DNA of 58,536 bases from Gemmatimonadota bacterium (GTDB taxonomy: Bacteria > Gemmatimonadota > Gemmatimonadetes > Gemmatimonadales > Gemmatimonadaceae): positions 1-58,536 of the forward strand of contig JAQBPY010000056.1 in NCBI GenBank assembly GCA_028287285.1, read 5' to 3'. The notes beneath the pieces are model-generated. The model ran no database searches. It was not told where the DNA came from and worked only from the letters and a program-made list of their open reading frames with translations. How positions within the stretch are numbered: position 1 is the stretch's first letter; each line of letters starts with the position of its first letter. Shown here one piece after another: positions 37,011 through 45,762 of this stretch. Position numbers and translations under genes: made by a program.

Positions 37011-38829
37011 CGGCGCCGAGGGCAAGCGTGCCGGTGTGGCCGCTGCCGTGTGACGACGCGGCGGTGCGACCTCCACGCAGATAGAAAACCAAGAATACGA
37101 GCGTCACTCCGCTCACCGCCAACTTTCCCTCGAATGGCCACCACTCAATGGGCGAGAGAAACCCTTCGAGCGTGCCGGCGATGATGAGCAGGAACGTCGA
37201 TGCGGCGATCAGGCGTACCGCACGCCGCGCATTTTCCACCAGTGCGCGTCCGCGTGTTCGTGAGCCCGGCAGCAGCAACCCGCCGGCAAGGAGGAATCCG
37301 CCGCCCCCTGCCACGCAGATGGCGAACAGCTCGAGCACACCGTGCGGCGCGACGAATGCGATGAGCAGCCGCGCAATGCCTTTGCTCGCGTACAATCCCA
37401 TCACGCTGCCAATGGAGACGCCGTTCAGCACGAGCATCAATACCGACAGCACACCTGCCGTTATCCCGCCCGCAAAGACGGCGAACGTGACCTGTACATT
37501 GTTCGTCACGATGGTGCTGGCCATCACCGGCCGGAGTAGCTGCGGATCGTCGATGTAGCCTTCGCCCGACTTGGCTCGCCGCACACCATCCTCCGCGCGT
37601 TGCAGCATGCCTTGTGGCAGCATGCGCTCCGCGAGTCCCGGTGTGCGAGCCACGGCGATGCCTGCAACGACCGCTGGTCCGAACAGCAGGAGGGCCGCCA
37701 GCGCGATCGGCGCTGCGCTTCCACGAACCTCGCGCGGCACGTCCGTAAAGAGAAAGCGGAGTGCTCCGTGAAATCCCAAGCCGCGCTCACGATAGAGAAG
37801 ATTGTGCGCTCCGGCGACGAGCCTGCCAAGGAAGAACATCTCGTCGAGCTGTCGCCCCGCAGACGCCGTCCGCAGCCGAGCGAGGTCGGATGACAGCTGG
37901 CGATACTCGGCAACGAAATCGCGCACGCCGTTTTCCCCGAGCGATTTCAATCCGTTCTTCTGCGCCGCGGCAAGAGTTGTGGCAAAGGCGTTCCAGCGGG
38001 ACGTGCCGGCGAGGATGAGTGCCTGCCGCTCGCGGCCGGCACCGGTATCGCCACGTGACGCGACACCGCGCGTACGAGCTCGGTGCTCACGGTCATGGAG
38101 CTCCAACAACTGTTGGCTTGCTGGTCTGCCATCATCGGGCAGGGCCGTGGCGAAGCGCTTCACCAGCTGGGCCGTCAGGGCAGCGCGACGCAGCGGGTCC
38201 AGTGCATTCCAGCGCTCCACGAACCTGGCGAGCAGGGTGTATTCGTCTTCCGTCAGTGCGGTCTGGAGTGGTGCACTCGTGCCGGCGTCGTCCTTGCGCT
38301 GGCGGGCCGCGGCCGCCACGGGCCGTGCCTCTTCGCGCACGACGATCGTGCCTGCCACGAGATCGCCAAGCCGGCGTCCACGCTTGGTGAAGAGCAGACT
38401 GCCCAACCCAACGAGGTAGAGGAATCCGGGTTGCATGTCGAGCATGCGCACGAGGTTGCGTGCGGCGGAAACGCCAAATGTGACCGAGTAGCCGCCCTCG
38501 CGCACGACGCGCAGCCGGTGCAGCCGCTTTCCCGGTGTCTGCCCGTCCATCAGCCCCTCGAAGAGCACGTAGTAGCCCCAGAAGATCGTGAACTGCGCGA
38601 GGACCAACACCGCCATGCCCCAGCTTGCGCTCCCGTCAAACGACAAGGCCACGCCGCCGGAGGTCACGAGCATGACGACGATGGCCAGGAGCACGAGAAT
38701 GCCGGCGCAGATCGCGAGGTCGGTCAGGCCGGCGAGCACTCTCGCGCCCACGCCGGCAAGCGAGTAGGTCAGCACGACCAGCTCGGGAGTCTCGACGTCG
38801 ACGGTCTGCTCGAACGGGCGTGCGGTCAT
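36988..38829 (-). CDS. RDD domain-SpoIIM (DUF95) fusion membrane protein
   Basis: A 613-residue membrane protein. Residues about 20-170 form an RDD domain (GVGARVLAGLTDLAI, DGQTPGKRLHRLRVV, KRGRRLGDLVAGTIVV). A soluble linker follows, then a SpoIIM-like multi-helix domain (about 290-600; NNVQVTFAVFAGGITAG, APHGVLELFAICVAGGGG). In other genomes RDD and SpoIIM proteins are separate genes of the same MoxR cluster, so the fusion supports a joint function. It converges on DUF58 with a 23-base overlap of coding ends. Confidence 0.85.
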   Translation of the reverse strand: MTARPFEQTVDVETPELVVLTYSLAGVGARVLAGLTDLAICAGILVLLAIVVMLVTSGGVALSFDGSASWGMAVLVLAQFTIFWGYYVLFEGLMDGQTPGKRLHRLRVVREGGYSVTFGVSAARNLVRMLDMQPGFLYLVGLGSLLFTKRGRRLGDLVAGTIVVREEARPVAAAARQRKDDAGTSAPLQTALTEDEYTLLARFVERWNALDPLRRAALTAQLVKRFATALPDDGRPASQQLLELHDREHRARTRGVASRGDTGAGRERQALILAGTSRWNAFATTLAAAQKNGLKSLGENGVRDFVAEYRQLSSDLARLRTASAGRQLDEMFFLGRLVAGAHNLLYRERGLGFHGALRFLFTDVPREVRGSAAPIALAALLLFGPAVVAGIAVARTPGLAERMLPQGMLQRAEDGVRRAKSGEGYIDDPQLLRPVMASTIVTNNVQVTFAVFAGGITAGVLSVLMLVLNGVSIGSVMGLYASKGIARLLIAFVAPHGVLELFAICVAGGGGFLLAGGLLLPGSRTRGRALVENARRAVRLIAASTFLLIIAGTLEGFLSPIEWWPFEGKLAVSGVTLVFLVFYLRGGRTAASSHGSGHTGTLALGAVTTPRAT

Positions 38830-38847
38830 TGAATGGCTGCGGAGAGA

Positions 38848-38939
38848 GCAGATCCTTCGCGTTGGTCAGGGCTTTCGGTGAACGATAGCCTGCCGTGATG
38901 AACGATAGCCTGTGGTCCTGGGCAACGCGAAGGACCTGC
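38848..38939. repeat. Composite repeat upstream of dtd: inverted dispersed repeats flanking a 14-base direct repeat
   Basis: Copy B of the dispersed repeat is at 38848-38870 (minus orientation) and copy C at 38915-38939 (plus orientation); they pair with about 20 of 23 matches. Between them TGAACGATAGCCTG occurs twice, at 38879-38892 and 38899-38912, with a 20-base period. The unit fills most of the 141-base region between the divergent RDD-SpoIIM and dtd genes. It could fold into a long hairpin, and it resembles a miniature mobile element or REP-like unit. Confidence 0.65.
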
Positions 38940-38970
38940 GCTTGCTGCACCCGCGGAAGTACCTTCCCGC

Positions 38971-39408
38971 ATGCGCATTTTATTGCAACGCGTCTCACGC
39001 GCCGAGGTACGCGTCGGTGCTCGTGTTACCGGAGCCATCGGGCGCGGCTATGTGCTGCTCGTTGGATTCAAGTCCACGGACGACGACGCAATTTTGGCGT
39101 GGATGGCCGAGAAGGTGCTCGGACTCAGGCTCTTTCCGGATGCCGACGACAAGATGAATCTCGCCCTGGCCGATGTGAACGGCTCCCTGCTCGTCGTCTC
39201 GCAATTCACGCTCTATGGTGATGCCTCCAGAGGCCGCCGTCCCAGCTTCATCGACGCGGCCCGTCCCGAGCTTGCCATTCCCCTCTACGAACGGTTCCTG
39301 TCCATGCTGCGCGAGAAAACGCCCGATGTCCGGACAGGTGAGTTTGGCGCCATGATGGATGTCGAGCTCGTGAACGACGGGCCCGTGACACTGTGGCTCG
39401 AGAAATGA
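38971..39408 (+). CDS. dtd: D-aminoacyl-tRNA deacylase
   Basis: A 145-residue cytosolic enzyme that hydrolyses D-amino acids (and glycine from mischarged tRNA-Ala). Both active-site motifs are present: SQFTLYGDASRG in the middle and NDGPVTLWLE at the C-terminus, the latter carrying the cross-subunit Gly-Pro motif. Start MRILLQRVSRA is canonical. The end overlaps maf by ATGA. Confidence 0.95.
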   Translation: MRILLQRVSRAEVRVGARVTGAIGRGYVLLVGFKSTDDDAILAWMAEKVLGLRLFPDADDKMNLALADVNGSLLVVSQFTLYGDASRGRRPSFIDAARPELAIPLYERFLSMLREKTPDVRTGEFGAMMDVELVNDGPVTLWLEK

Positions 39409-40001
39409 TCGTGCCGCGCATCATCCTCGCATCGCAGTCTCCGCGCCGGCGCGAGCTGCTCACGCTCGTGGGCATCGCGCACGACGTTCGGCCCGCAGAT
39501 ATCGATGAAGCGTACTTCGCTGGAGAGGAGCCTGCCGCGCATGCAGAGCGCCTTGCCCGGGAGAAGGCCGCCGTAGTCGCGCGCGAGGCGCCCGATGCCC
39601 TGGTGATCGGCAGCGATACCATTGTTGTGGTGGACGGCGACGTGCTCGGAAAGCCGCGCGACGAAGCCCACGCGGCGGAGATGCTCGCTCGGCTGGCCGG
39701 ACGCTCGCACACGGTGATGACGGCGGTGGCGGTGCAGTGGAAGGGGCGGGCGCTTTCTGCGGTGGAGCAGGTCGACGTTACCTTTCATCCGCTGTCGTCG
39801 CAGGAAATTGTCGCGTACATCGCAACGCGCGAGCCAATGGACAAGGCGGGCGCATACGGCATCCAGGGCTATGGCGCGACCATCGTCGCACGCGTGGACG
39901 GCGACTATTTCGCCGTCATGGGTTTGCCGCTCCAGCGCCTGGTTCGGATGATGGCATCGCTTGGCGTGAGCTACACCTTTGGATACGTCGCGTCCCAGTA
40001 G
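39405..40001 (+). CDS. maf: Maf-family nucleoside triphosphate pyrophosphatase
   Basis: A 198-residue house-cleaning pyrophosphatase for non-canonical or excess nucleotides. The signature ILASQSPRRRELL is at the N-terminus and VIGSDTIVVVDG holds the catalytic aspartate; the C-terminal DKAGAYGIQG is typical. ATG 39405 overlaps the dtd stop. The coding ends of maf and the converging GT9 gene overlap by 31 bases (39971-40001). Confidence 0.94.
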   Translation: MIVPRIILASQSPRRRELLTLVGIAHDVRPADIDEAYFAGEEPAAHAERLAREKAAVVAREAPDALVIGSDTIVVVDGDVLGKPRDEAHAAEMLARLAGRSHTVMTAVAVQWKGRALSAVEQVDVTFHPLSSQEIVAYIATREPMDKAGAYGIQGYGATIVARVDGDYFAVMGLPLQRLVRMMASLGVSYTFGYVASQ

Positions 40002-41002
40002 GCAACCTTCGTGAGCACGTCATCAACGGAAATGCGGGACATGCGGCCCGGGCGGTTCTCCATCGACAACGGATAGTTCTCGCCCGGATCGCCGTACGCG
40101 TCGATGAGCAGATCATGAAAGCGCCGGTACGGCCCCACGCGCCTGGGGTTCGTGTAGCCCATGAGCGAGATGACAGGCTTGTCGAGCGCCACGGTCATGT
40201 GCAGCGGACCTGTATCCGGAGACAACACGAGCGCCGCGCCATCCAGGATGCCCACGAGATTGCGAAGTCCGCTGTCGAGCGCCGATACCACGGGCACGTT
40301 TGATTCGTTTAGGATGATACGCTCCGCCGCTACTTCGCGTGCGCTCTTGCCGCCAACCAGAACCGGCTGAAGCCCGAAGTCATTCCAGAGCGCATCGCAC
40401 ACCTTCGCCCAGCGCTCGGGGAACCAGTCCTTTTCCGGCTTGCTCGTTCCCACCACGATCGGCGCGATGGGACGATCGAACTTCGCGAGAAACGCACGTT
40501 GCCACGGGCGCTCCGAATCCCATGGGCCAAGGTCCCACGTGACAGGCTCGTACGGAATGCCCAGCGCCTCGAGAAACTCGAAGTACTGGTCCTGCACGTG
40601 CTGGCCCTCGCGCGCCGCCAGGCGGTGCGTGGTGAACAGCCAGTTGAGATCGCGTGCGCGTGCCCGGTCGAATCCCAGCTTGATGGGCGATTGCGTAAAC
40701 GACGTGACGATGCCGGCCTTGAAGTAGACTTGCAGCGCAAGGACGACGTCGAAGGAATGATGCGCGAGTGCGGCCCGGACGGCGGGATACGCTTTCCACC
40801 CGCGCGACCTGTCGAACTCGATGATTTCGTCCACCGCCCAGTGCCCGCGCACGAGCGAGGCGGCACCGGGCTGCAGCACCCACGTGACCTTCACGCCAGG
40901 CGAGTGCCGCTTGAGCGCGGTCAGGACTGGCAGCACATGTACCGCGTCGCCGACCGCCGACATCATCACGATGCCGACGTGGCGGAGTGAAGTGGAAATC
41001 AT
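39971..41002 (-). CDS. GT9-family glycosyltransferase (heptosyltransferase type)
   Basis: A 343-residue two-domain GT-B enzyme of family GT9, which transfers ADP-heptose in lipopolysaccharide core synthesis. MMSAVGDAVHVLPVL at the N-terminus contains the acceptor-side acid, and the donor-site signature is SPDTGPLHMTVAL with TSKPEKDWFP upstream. It is the last gene of a minus-strand set with a methyltransferase, a kinase and a cyclase. The exact sugar donor is not decided by the sequence. Confidence 0.88.
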   Translation of the reverse strand: MISTSLRHVGIVMMSAVGDAVHVLPVLTALKRHSPGVKVTWVLQPGAASLVRGHWAVDEIIEFDRSRGWKAYPAVRAALAHHSFDVVLALQVYFKAGIVTSFTQSPIKLGFDRARARDLNWLFTTHRLAAREGQHVQDQYFEFLEALGIPYEPVTWDLGPWDSERPWQRAFLAKFDRPIAPIVVGTSKPEKDWFPERWAKVCDALWNDFGLQPVLVGGKSAREVAAERIILNESNVPVVSALDSGLRNLVGILDGAALVLSPDTGPLHMTVALDKPVISLMGYTNPRRVGPYRRFHDLLIDAYGDPGENYPLSMENRPGRMSRISVDDVLTKVAYWDATYPKV

Positions 41003-41020
41003 TCCTGAAATGTAAGGACG

Positions 41021-41806
41021 TCAGGCAGGGCGACGATATGCCACAATCGTCGTTCCCCTGATGCGAACCAGCGCGAGGCGGTGCGAGAGCTCATTCAGCG
41101 CGCGAAACACATCGGGGCAATGGCGCGGGCCCGCGTAGTCATGCCACAACACGAGTCCGCCGGGCCGGACGAGGTCCATGGCTTTCGCCGTGTCGCTCAC
41201 CACATACGAATACGCGTGTGATCCGTCCACGAACACGAGGTCGCATTTCTCCGCCCAGGGCGACACGTCGAACGTCTTGCTGTCGCCGAAGCACTGCGAG
41301 ACCTTGTGCGCCACATCGGTGCCCGAGTACAGGAATGCCGAGAAGCTCGATTCCGCCAGCGCAAACGTCGACGAACGCCTGTCGTCGTCCATGCCGGGGC
41401 GATACTCGCTCCGATGCTCCGGTGCAAGTGTCAGCGTGATGATGCTCGCGTCATGGGCCGTATTTCTGGCCCAGAGGTACGCGGTCTTTCCGGTGCACGT
41501 TCCGAACTCGAACAGGCACGTGGCCTCCTTGGCCAGCACGGCGAGAATCCACGCCTCGCCGTCGCTTGTACCACCCGGTACGCCGTATGGACCGCGACCA
41601 ACATATCCGACTTCCGTGCGGAGGCCGGGGCCGTACGGACCCTCGGCGAATACCGGATCGATCTCGTGCGGCCACACGGCGACAATTGGCCACGGGCCCT
41701 TGAGACTGTACGCCTTCAGACGCCCCCGCTCGCGCATCAGGAGCATCGCGAGGACTGCGATGACGATGAGCCACAGCAGATCGGTCAACTCCAGGAGGAG
41801 GGTCAT
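41021..41806 (-). CDS. Membrane-anchored class I SAM methyltransferase-like protein
   Basis: A 261-residue protein with one N-terminal transmembrane helix (about 8-24) and a Methyltransf_24-like Rossmann domain: glycine motif FEFGTCTGKTAYLWA, acidic motif LVFVDGSHAYSYV and LVRPGGLVLWHDY. The anchor would hold the catalytic domain at the inner face of the membrane. Between a lipopolysaccharide-kinase-like gene and a GT9 gene, it may modify an envelope glycan or lipid; the substrate is unknown. Its ATG overlaps the kinase stop. Confidence 0.78.
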   Translation of the reverse strand: MTLLLELTDLLWLIVIAVLAMLLMRERGRLKAYSLKGPWPIVAVWPHEIDPVFAEGPYGPGLRTEVGYVGRGPYGVPGGTSDGEAWILAVLAKEATCLFEFGTCTGKTAYLWARNTAHDASIITLTLAPEHRSEYRPGMDDDRRSSTFALAESSFSAFLYSGTDVAHKVSQCFGDSKTFDVSPWAEKCDLVFVDGSHAYSYVVSDTAKAMDLVRPGGLVLWHDYAGPRHCPDVFRALNELSHRLALVRIRGTTIVAYRRPA

Positions 41807-42564
41807 TTCAACTCGCCCACGGGAATGCCGAGTGCCGCGACGTCGCCCTCATCGAACAATGCCGAGTGTTCGTCCCGCCACTTACGCGCCGATCGCAGCA
41901 GGCGTCGTGCGTTGCCGAGCGCAACGAACGGAGACCCTCGTTCCTCGAATACGACACGGTCAACGTCCAGAACATAGGCGACCAGCGCTCCTTGTTCGCG
42001 TGCAAGCAATACGTTCTTGACGTTGAGATCGTGGTGCCTGGCCCCAACCGCGTTAAGCGACATCACGAGCACCCGCGCCGCCTGCCACGCCTCGGCCCTT
42101 AATGCGGCGGAGCACGATGACATCATGTAGCTGCCAAGGTCCGCACTGTCCGGAATTTCATGCGTGATCACATCGGCACGCGCAAACCCCAGGGGCGCGG
42201 GAGTCACGCCAATCATGGCGACGAATGGCGTCCGCACGTCCTCACCGCGTAAGCGAAGCGACATACGCAGCTCATACGGCGCGCGCGTGGGACGCAGAAA
42301 CAGGTCGCCGGTGAGGCCGGCGAGAAGTCCGCCGTGCCGGTTATGCCTGACCACCGCGCGCGTTCCGGAAACGGGAAGAGCAATGGCGTAGGCAATGCCA
42401 CGTCCCTGTAGTGGCCTGGGGTCGGGGGAGGCTGCCGCTCCTGCGTACAGCGTGCCTTTCTCCGCAAGCGCACGCGCGTCGCCGGCGTGCGACGCAAGCG
42501 TGACGATGGCACACCGGCCGACCTCGATACTCACGTATCCGGCGGGCGGCGCACCGCCGGTCAT
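41803..42564 (-). CDS. Kdo/WaaP-like lipopolysaccharide kinase
   Basis: A 253-residue protein of the lipopolysaccharide kinase (KdkA/WaaP) superfamily. The catalytic loop is HHDLNVKNVLL (Asp179, Asn184) and the metal-binding Asp200 lies in VLDVDRV. The N-terminal lobe is divergent. Such kinases phosphorylate Kdo or heptose of the inner core. ATG 42564 overlaps the cyclase stop by four bases; the frame upstream of it lies within the cyclase gene and is not family-like. Confidence 0.8.
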   Translation of the reverse strand: MTGGAPPAGYVSIEVGRCAIVTLASHAGDARALAEKGTLYAGAAASPDPRPLQGRGIAYAIALPVSGTRAVVRHNRHGGLLAGLTGDLFLRPTRAPYELRMSLRLRGEDVRTPFVAMIGVTPAPLGFARADVITHEIPDSADLGSYMMSSCSAALRAEAWQAARVLVMSLNAVGARHHDLNVKNVLLAREQGALVAYVLDVDRVVFEERGSPFVALGNARRLLRSARKWRDEHSALFDEGDVAALGIPVGELK

Positions 42565-44162
42565 TCGTTGCGCACGCGGTAGACCTTCACCGGCTGACTC
42601 TTGTTCTTGAGCTCCATCGGGGGGCACTCGTCGAGCGGGGGCGGTGACGTCAGGATCGCACGCATCTCCTCGGAGATGAGGATCTCCCCACCGCCGGCTT
42701 TTCCGCACAACCGGCTTGCCGTGTTGACGGTGTCACCGATGACGGTGAACTCGAGACGGCGCTCCGAGCCGATGTTGCCGGCGAACGCTTCCCCGAAGTT
42801 GAGGCCAATGCCGATTTGCAGCTCGGGCCGGCCCTTGGCCTTCCACCCCTCGTTGAGCTTCCGGAGTTCCACCATCATCTCGAGGGCGGCGGCCATGGCC
42901 TGATCCGCATCGTCCGGACTGCCGATAGGCGCCCCCCACTGCGCCATCACAGCGTCGCCGATGAACTTGTCGAGCGTGCCGCCGTGGCGGAACACGCACT
43001 CCACCATCTCTGTAAAATATTCCGTTAGCAATGTCGCCATCGCGTCCGGGTTCAGCTTTTCGGAGAGCGCGGTAAAGCCTCGGATGTCGCTGAAGAGCAC
43101 GCACACGGGTCGTTTGTCGCCACCCAGCTTCAATGCCTCGGGCGAACCGGCAATGCGTGCCGCCAGCTGCGGGGCAAAGTAGCGCTCGAAGTTGCTGCGA
43201 ACGATTCCCTCACGCCTGATGCGCTCCGCAAACTGCGAGTTCTCGATGGCGACGGCGGCAATGCCGGCAAAGGCCACGAGAAACTCCAGATCCTCTTCGC
43301 TAAAGCGGTGTGTTAGGCTCGGGTTATCGACATAGAGCACGCCGAGGGGGCGGTCCTCGCTGCCGATGAGCGGCGCGCAGATCGCCGACCGTACCTGCTG
43401 CATCAGGATGGACTGCCCGCCAAAGCGCTGGTCCTCGCCGGCGTTGTCCGAGAGCAGCGCGACCTTTTCGGCCACCGCCTTCTTCGCGATGGACTGCGGC
43501 ACGGCGCGCGACGAATCACCACCGCGCTTGTCGCGCGAGATCTTGGGCGAAAGCTCGCCGTGTGCGTCGCAAAGCAGGATGGCCACACGGTCGGCCTCGA
43601 GCGTCTGGAACGTGTAGCCAGCGATCTTTTCCAGGATTGTGTCCACGTCCACCGCCCGCGTGAGCCCCTTGGACACCTCGAGGAGCGTCGCGAGCTTCTG
43701 CTGGTTCTTGTCGGCAATGGGCGTGTTCACCGGCATGGCGCCGATGCGCGTCATCCCCGACGGCGACGCCGGACCCAGCGAGCCGAATCCACCGTCGGAA
43801 TTCCGGATGGGAATCTGCCGGACGATGGTGGCACCGGCCGGCGCATCCGTCGGCGCAGGGCGCTGCGCACCAGCCGGGGTGTACGACGCCACCTTGAAGG
43901 CCACTTTGCCAAAGGTGAGCGTATCGTCCACCGCGACCGTCGCATCCTCGATCTTCGTTCCATTCTGGAACGTGCCGTTGCTGGATCCGAGATCGCGCAC
44001 GCGAATTTTCGTCCCGTCCGATACGAGCTCCGCGTGCCGGCGCGAAATCGTGGGGTCGAAGACGGGAATGTCGGACGTTGGCGCGCGGCCCACCACGAGA
44101 GGGGCACTCTCGCGCAGGTCGTGGTTCTGGGAGCCGTCGGAGCTGATGAGGCGTAGGGCCAT
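42561..44162 (-). CDS. FHA-GAF-class III adenylate/guanylate cyclase
   Basis: A 533-residue signalling protein. Residues about 20-90 are an FHA phosphothreonine-binding domain (VVGRAPTSDI, ISRRHAEL, GSSNGTFQNG), about 150-310 a GAF domain and about 340-520 a class III cyclase. Metal-binding aspartates lie in VLFSDIRGFTAL and FIGDAVMAQWG, the latter with the preceding substrate-type lysine; the transition-state Asn and Arg are in DTVNTASRLCG. It should therefore be active, making cAMP (cGMP not excluded). It is translationally coupled to the kinase downstream, suggesting shared regulation. No STPK kinase is in the window. Confidence 0.9.
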   Translation of the reverse strand: MALRLISSDGSQNHDLRESAPLVVGRAPTSDIPVFDPTISRRHAELVSDGTKIRVRDLGSSNGTFQNGTKIEDATVAVDDTLTFGKVAFKVASYTPAGAQRPAPTDAPAGATIVRQIPIRNSDGGFGSLGPASPSGMTRIGAMPVNTPIADKNQQKLATLLEVSKGLTRAVDVDTILEKIAGYTFQTLEADRVAILLCDAHGELSPKISRDKRGGDSSRAVPQSIAKKAVAEKVALLSDNAGEDQRFGGQSILMQQVRSAICAPLIGSEDRPLGVLYVDNPSLTHRFSEEDLEFLVAFAGIAAVAIENSQFAERIRREGIVRSNFERYFAPQLAARIAGSPEALKLGGDKRPVCVLFSDIRGFTALSEKLNPDAMATLLTEYFTEMVECVFRHGGTLDKFIGDAVMAQWGAPIGSPDDADQAMAAALEMMVELRKLNEGWKAKGRPELQIGIGLNFGEAFAGNIGSERRLEFTVIGDTVNTASRLCGKAGGGEILISEEMRAILTSPPPLDECPPMELKNKSQPVKVYRVRNE

Positions 44163-44196
44163 CGGTGACGAATATGTGTGGTGAAGAGCGCCGTGC

Positions 44197-45711
44197 CTAG
44201 ATGTCGGCCCTCGCCGCCCGCTCCATCGCGTCGCGCACCCGGCCAATGGCCGTGAGCATCGCGCGCGCCTTGTTTTCGGACTCTTCCCATTCACTCGTGG
44301 CAACAGAGTCCAGCACGATACCGCCGCCGGCCTGCACATTGGCCACTCCATCGGCAATGACGCAGGTGCGAATGGTGATGGCCATGTCCATGCGAGCACC
44401 CCCCGCTGAGATGTAGCCGACGGCGCCCGAGTAGGGACCACGGCGTTCCGGCTCGAGCTCGTCGATGATCTCCATTGCACGAACTTTCGGTGCACCGGTC
44501 ATGGTACCGGCGGGGAAGGTGGCACGGAACGCATCGAGCGCGTCGAGACCAGGACGCAACATGCCTTCGACATGGCTCACCAGGTGCAGCACGTGCGAAA
44601 AGCGCTCCACGTGCATGAACTCCGACACCTGCACGCTGCCGTATTCGGCAATGCGGCCCACGTCGTTCCGTCCGAGATCCACGAGCATCACATGCTCCGC
44701 GCGCTCCTTCTCGTCCGTACTGAGCTCCTCGGCCATGGCGGCATCGGCTTCGGGCGTTGCACCCCGGGGCCGCGTTCCAGCGATGGGACGTACGGTGACA
44801 CGACCTGCGTCCACACGCACGAGCAGCTCGGGCGAGCTGCCCACGAGCTCGATGCCGTCGAGCACCAGGTGGTACATGTACGGCGACGGATTGAGCGCGC
44901 GCAGGGCGCGATACAGCGCCTCGGAGGGGAAGTCGAAGGGCACACGAATGCGCCGCGCGAGCAGTACCTGGAAGGCGTCGCCCGCCGCGATATATTCCTT
45001 GATGCGGTCCACGCTGGCCACGAAATCATCGTGCCTGAAGTTCGAGACGCCCGTGGCCGGGGCTGCGTCGGCGCGGAAGTCGAGGGCAGGGAGCGTGATT
45101 GGCGCACGCAGCCGAGCGATGGTGCGCTCAACGGTCGCGAGCGCCTCGTCGTACTTCGCGCGGAGTATCGCGTCGCCGACATCACTGCCCACCGGCACAC
45201 CGACCACGACGCGCGCCTGCGCACGAAGGTTGTCGATGATGACCAGCGCATCCGTGAACACGAATACGGCATCCGGTGTGGCGTCCGCGCGAGGTGGCGG
45301 CGACGGCAGATGCTCGATCAGGCGCACGATGTCGTAGCTGAAGAAGCCCACGGCGCCGCTCCAGAAGCCGGCGAGCTCCGGCACTTCCACCGGCGGACAC
45401 GCGCGGATCAATCCATCAAGATCCTCGAGTGGATTCGCGGGCATGCGCGCGCCGTGCCATCCGGCAGAAGGCGACCAGTCCTCGACGACCCCTTCGCGCA
45501 AGCGCCAGGCCGTGCGTGGAGCGCTGCCGAGGAACGTGTAACGGGCCCATGTCTCCCCGCCCGCCGGTGCGCTCTCGAGCAGGAATGCGAACGGGCCCTC
45601 GCGCAGCTTGGCGAAGGCCGTTACGGGCGTGTCGGTATCGAGGAGACAGTCGCGCCACACGGGAACCAGATGGTTCGCGCGGGTGCGCTGCCTGAATTTA
45701 TCGAAGCTCAT
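44197..45711 (-). CDS. trpE: Anthranilate synthase component I
   Basis: A 504-residue chorismate-using enzyme making anthranilate from chorismate and an amino group. The N-terminal LLESAP is the tryptophan feedback-site motif; the catalytic core shows PIAGTRPRGATPEAD, VDLGRNDVGRIA, FPAGTMTGAPKVRAMEII and QAGGGIVLDS. An ADC synthase (PabB) is the alternative, but the leucine-glutamate-serine motif favours TrpE. No trpG or other trp gene adjoins it. Divergent from the outer-membrane protein gene by 51 bases. Confidence 0.92.
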   Translation of the reverse strand: MSFDKFRQRTRANHLVPVWRDCLLDTDTPVTAFAKLREGPFAFLLESAPAGGETWARYTFLGSAPRTAWRLREGVVEDWSPSAGWHGARMPANPLEDLDGLIRACPPVEVPELAGFWSGAVGFFSYDIVRLIEHLPSPPPRADATPDAVFVFTDALVIIDNLRAQARVVVGVPVGSDVGDAILRAKYDEALATVERTIARLRAPITLPALDFRADAAPATGVSNFRHDDFVASVDRIKEYIAAGDAFQVLLARRIRVPFDFPSEALYRALRALNPSPYMYHLVLDGIELVGSSPELLVRVDAGRVTVRPIAGTRPRGATPEADAAMAEELSTDEKERAEHVMLVDLGRNDVGRIAEYGSVQVSEFMHVERFSHVLHLVSHVEGMLRPGLDALDAFRATFPAGTMTGAPKVRAMEIIDELEPERRGPYSGAVGYISAGGARMDMAITIRTCVIADGVANVQAGGGIVLDSVATSEWEESENKARAMLTAIGRVRDAMERAARADI

Positions 45712-45762
45712 TGGGGATCATTCGTGCTTGTCCGGCCTGCACACGCTGGCGAACTTTCGGTG

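Noticed and set aside
44572..45762. Upstream extension of the outer-membrane protein frame to over 1000 residues
   Set aside because: The extension is antisense to trpE and lacks a signal peptide; ATG 45763 restores one.
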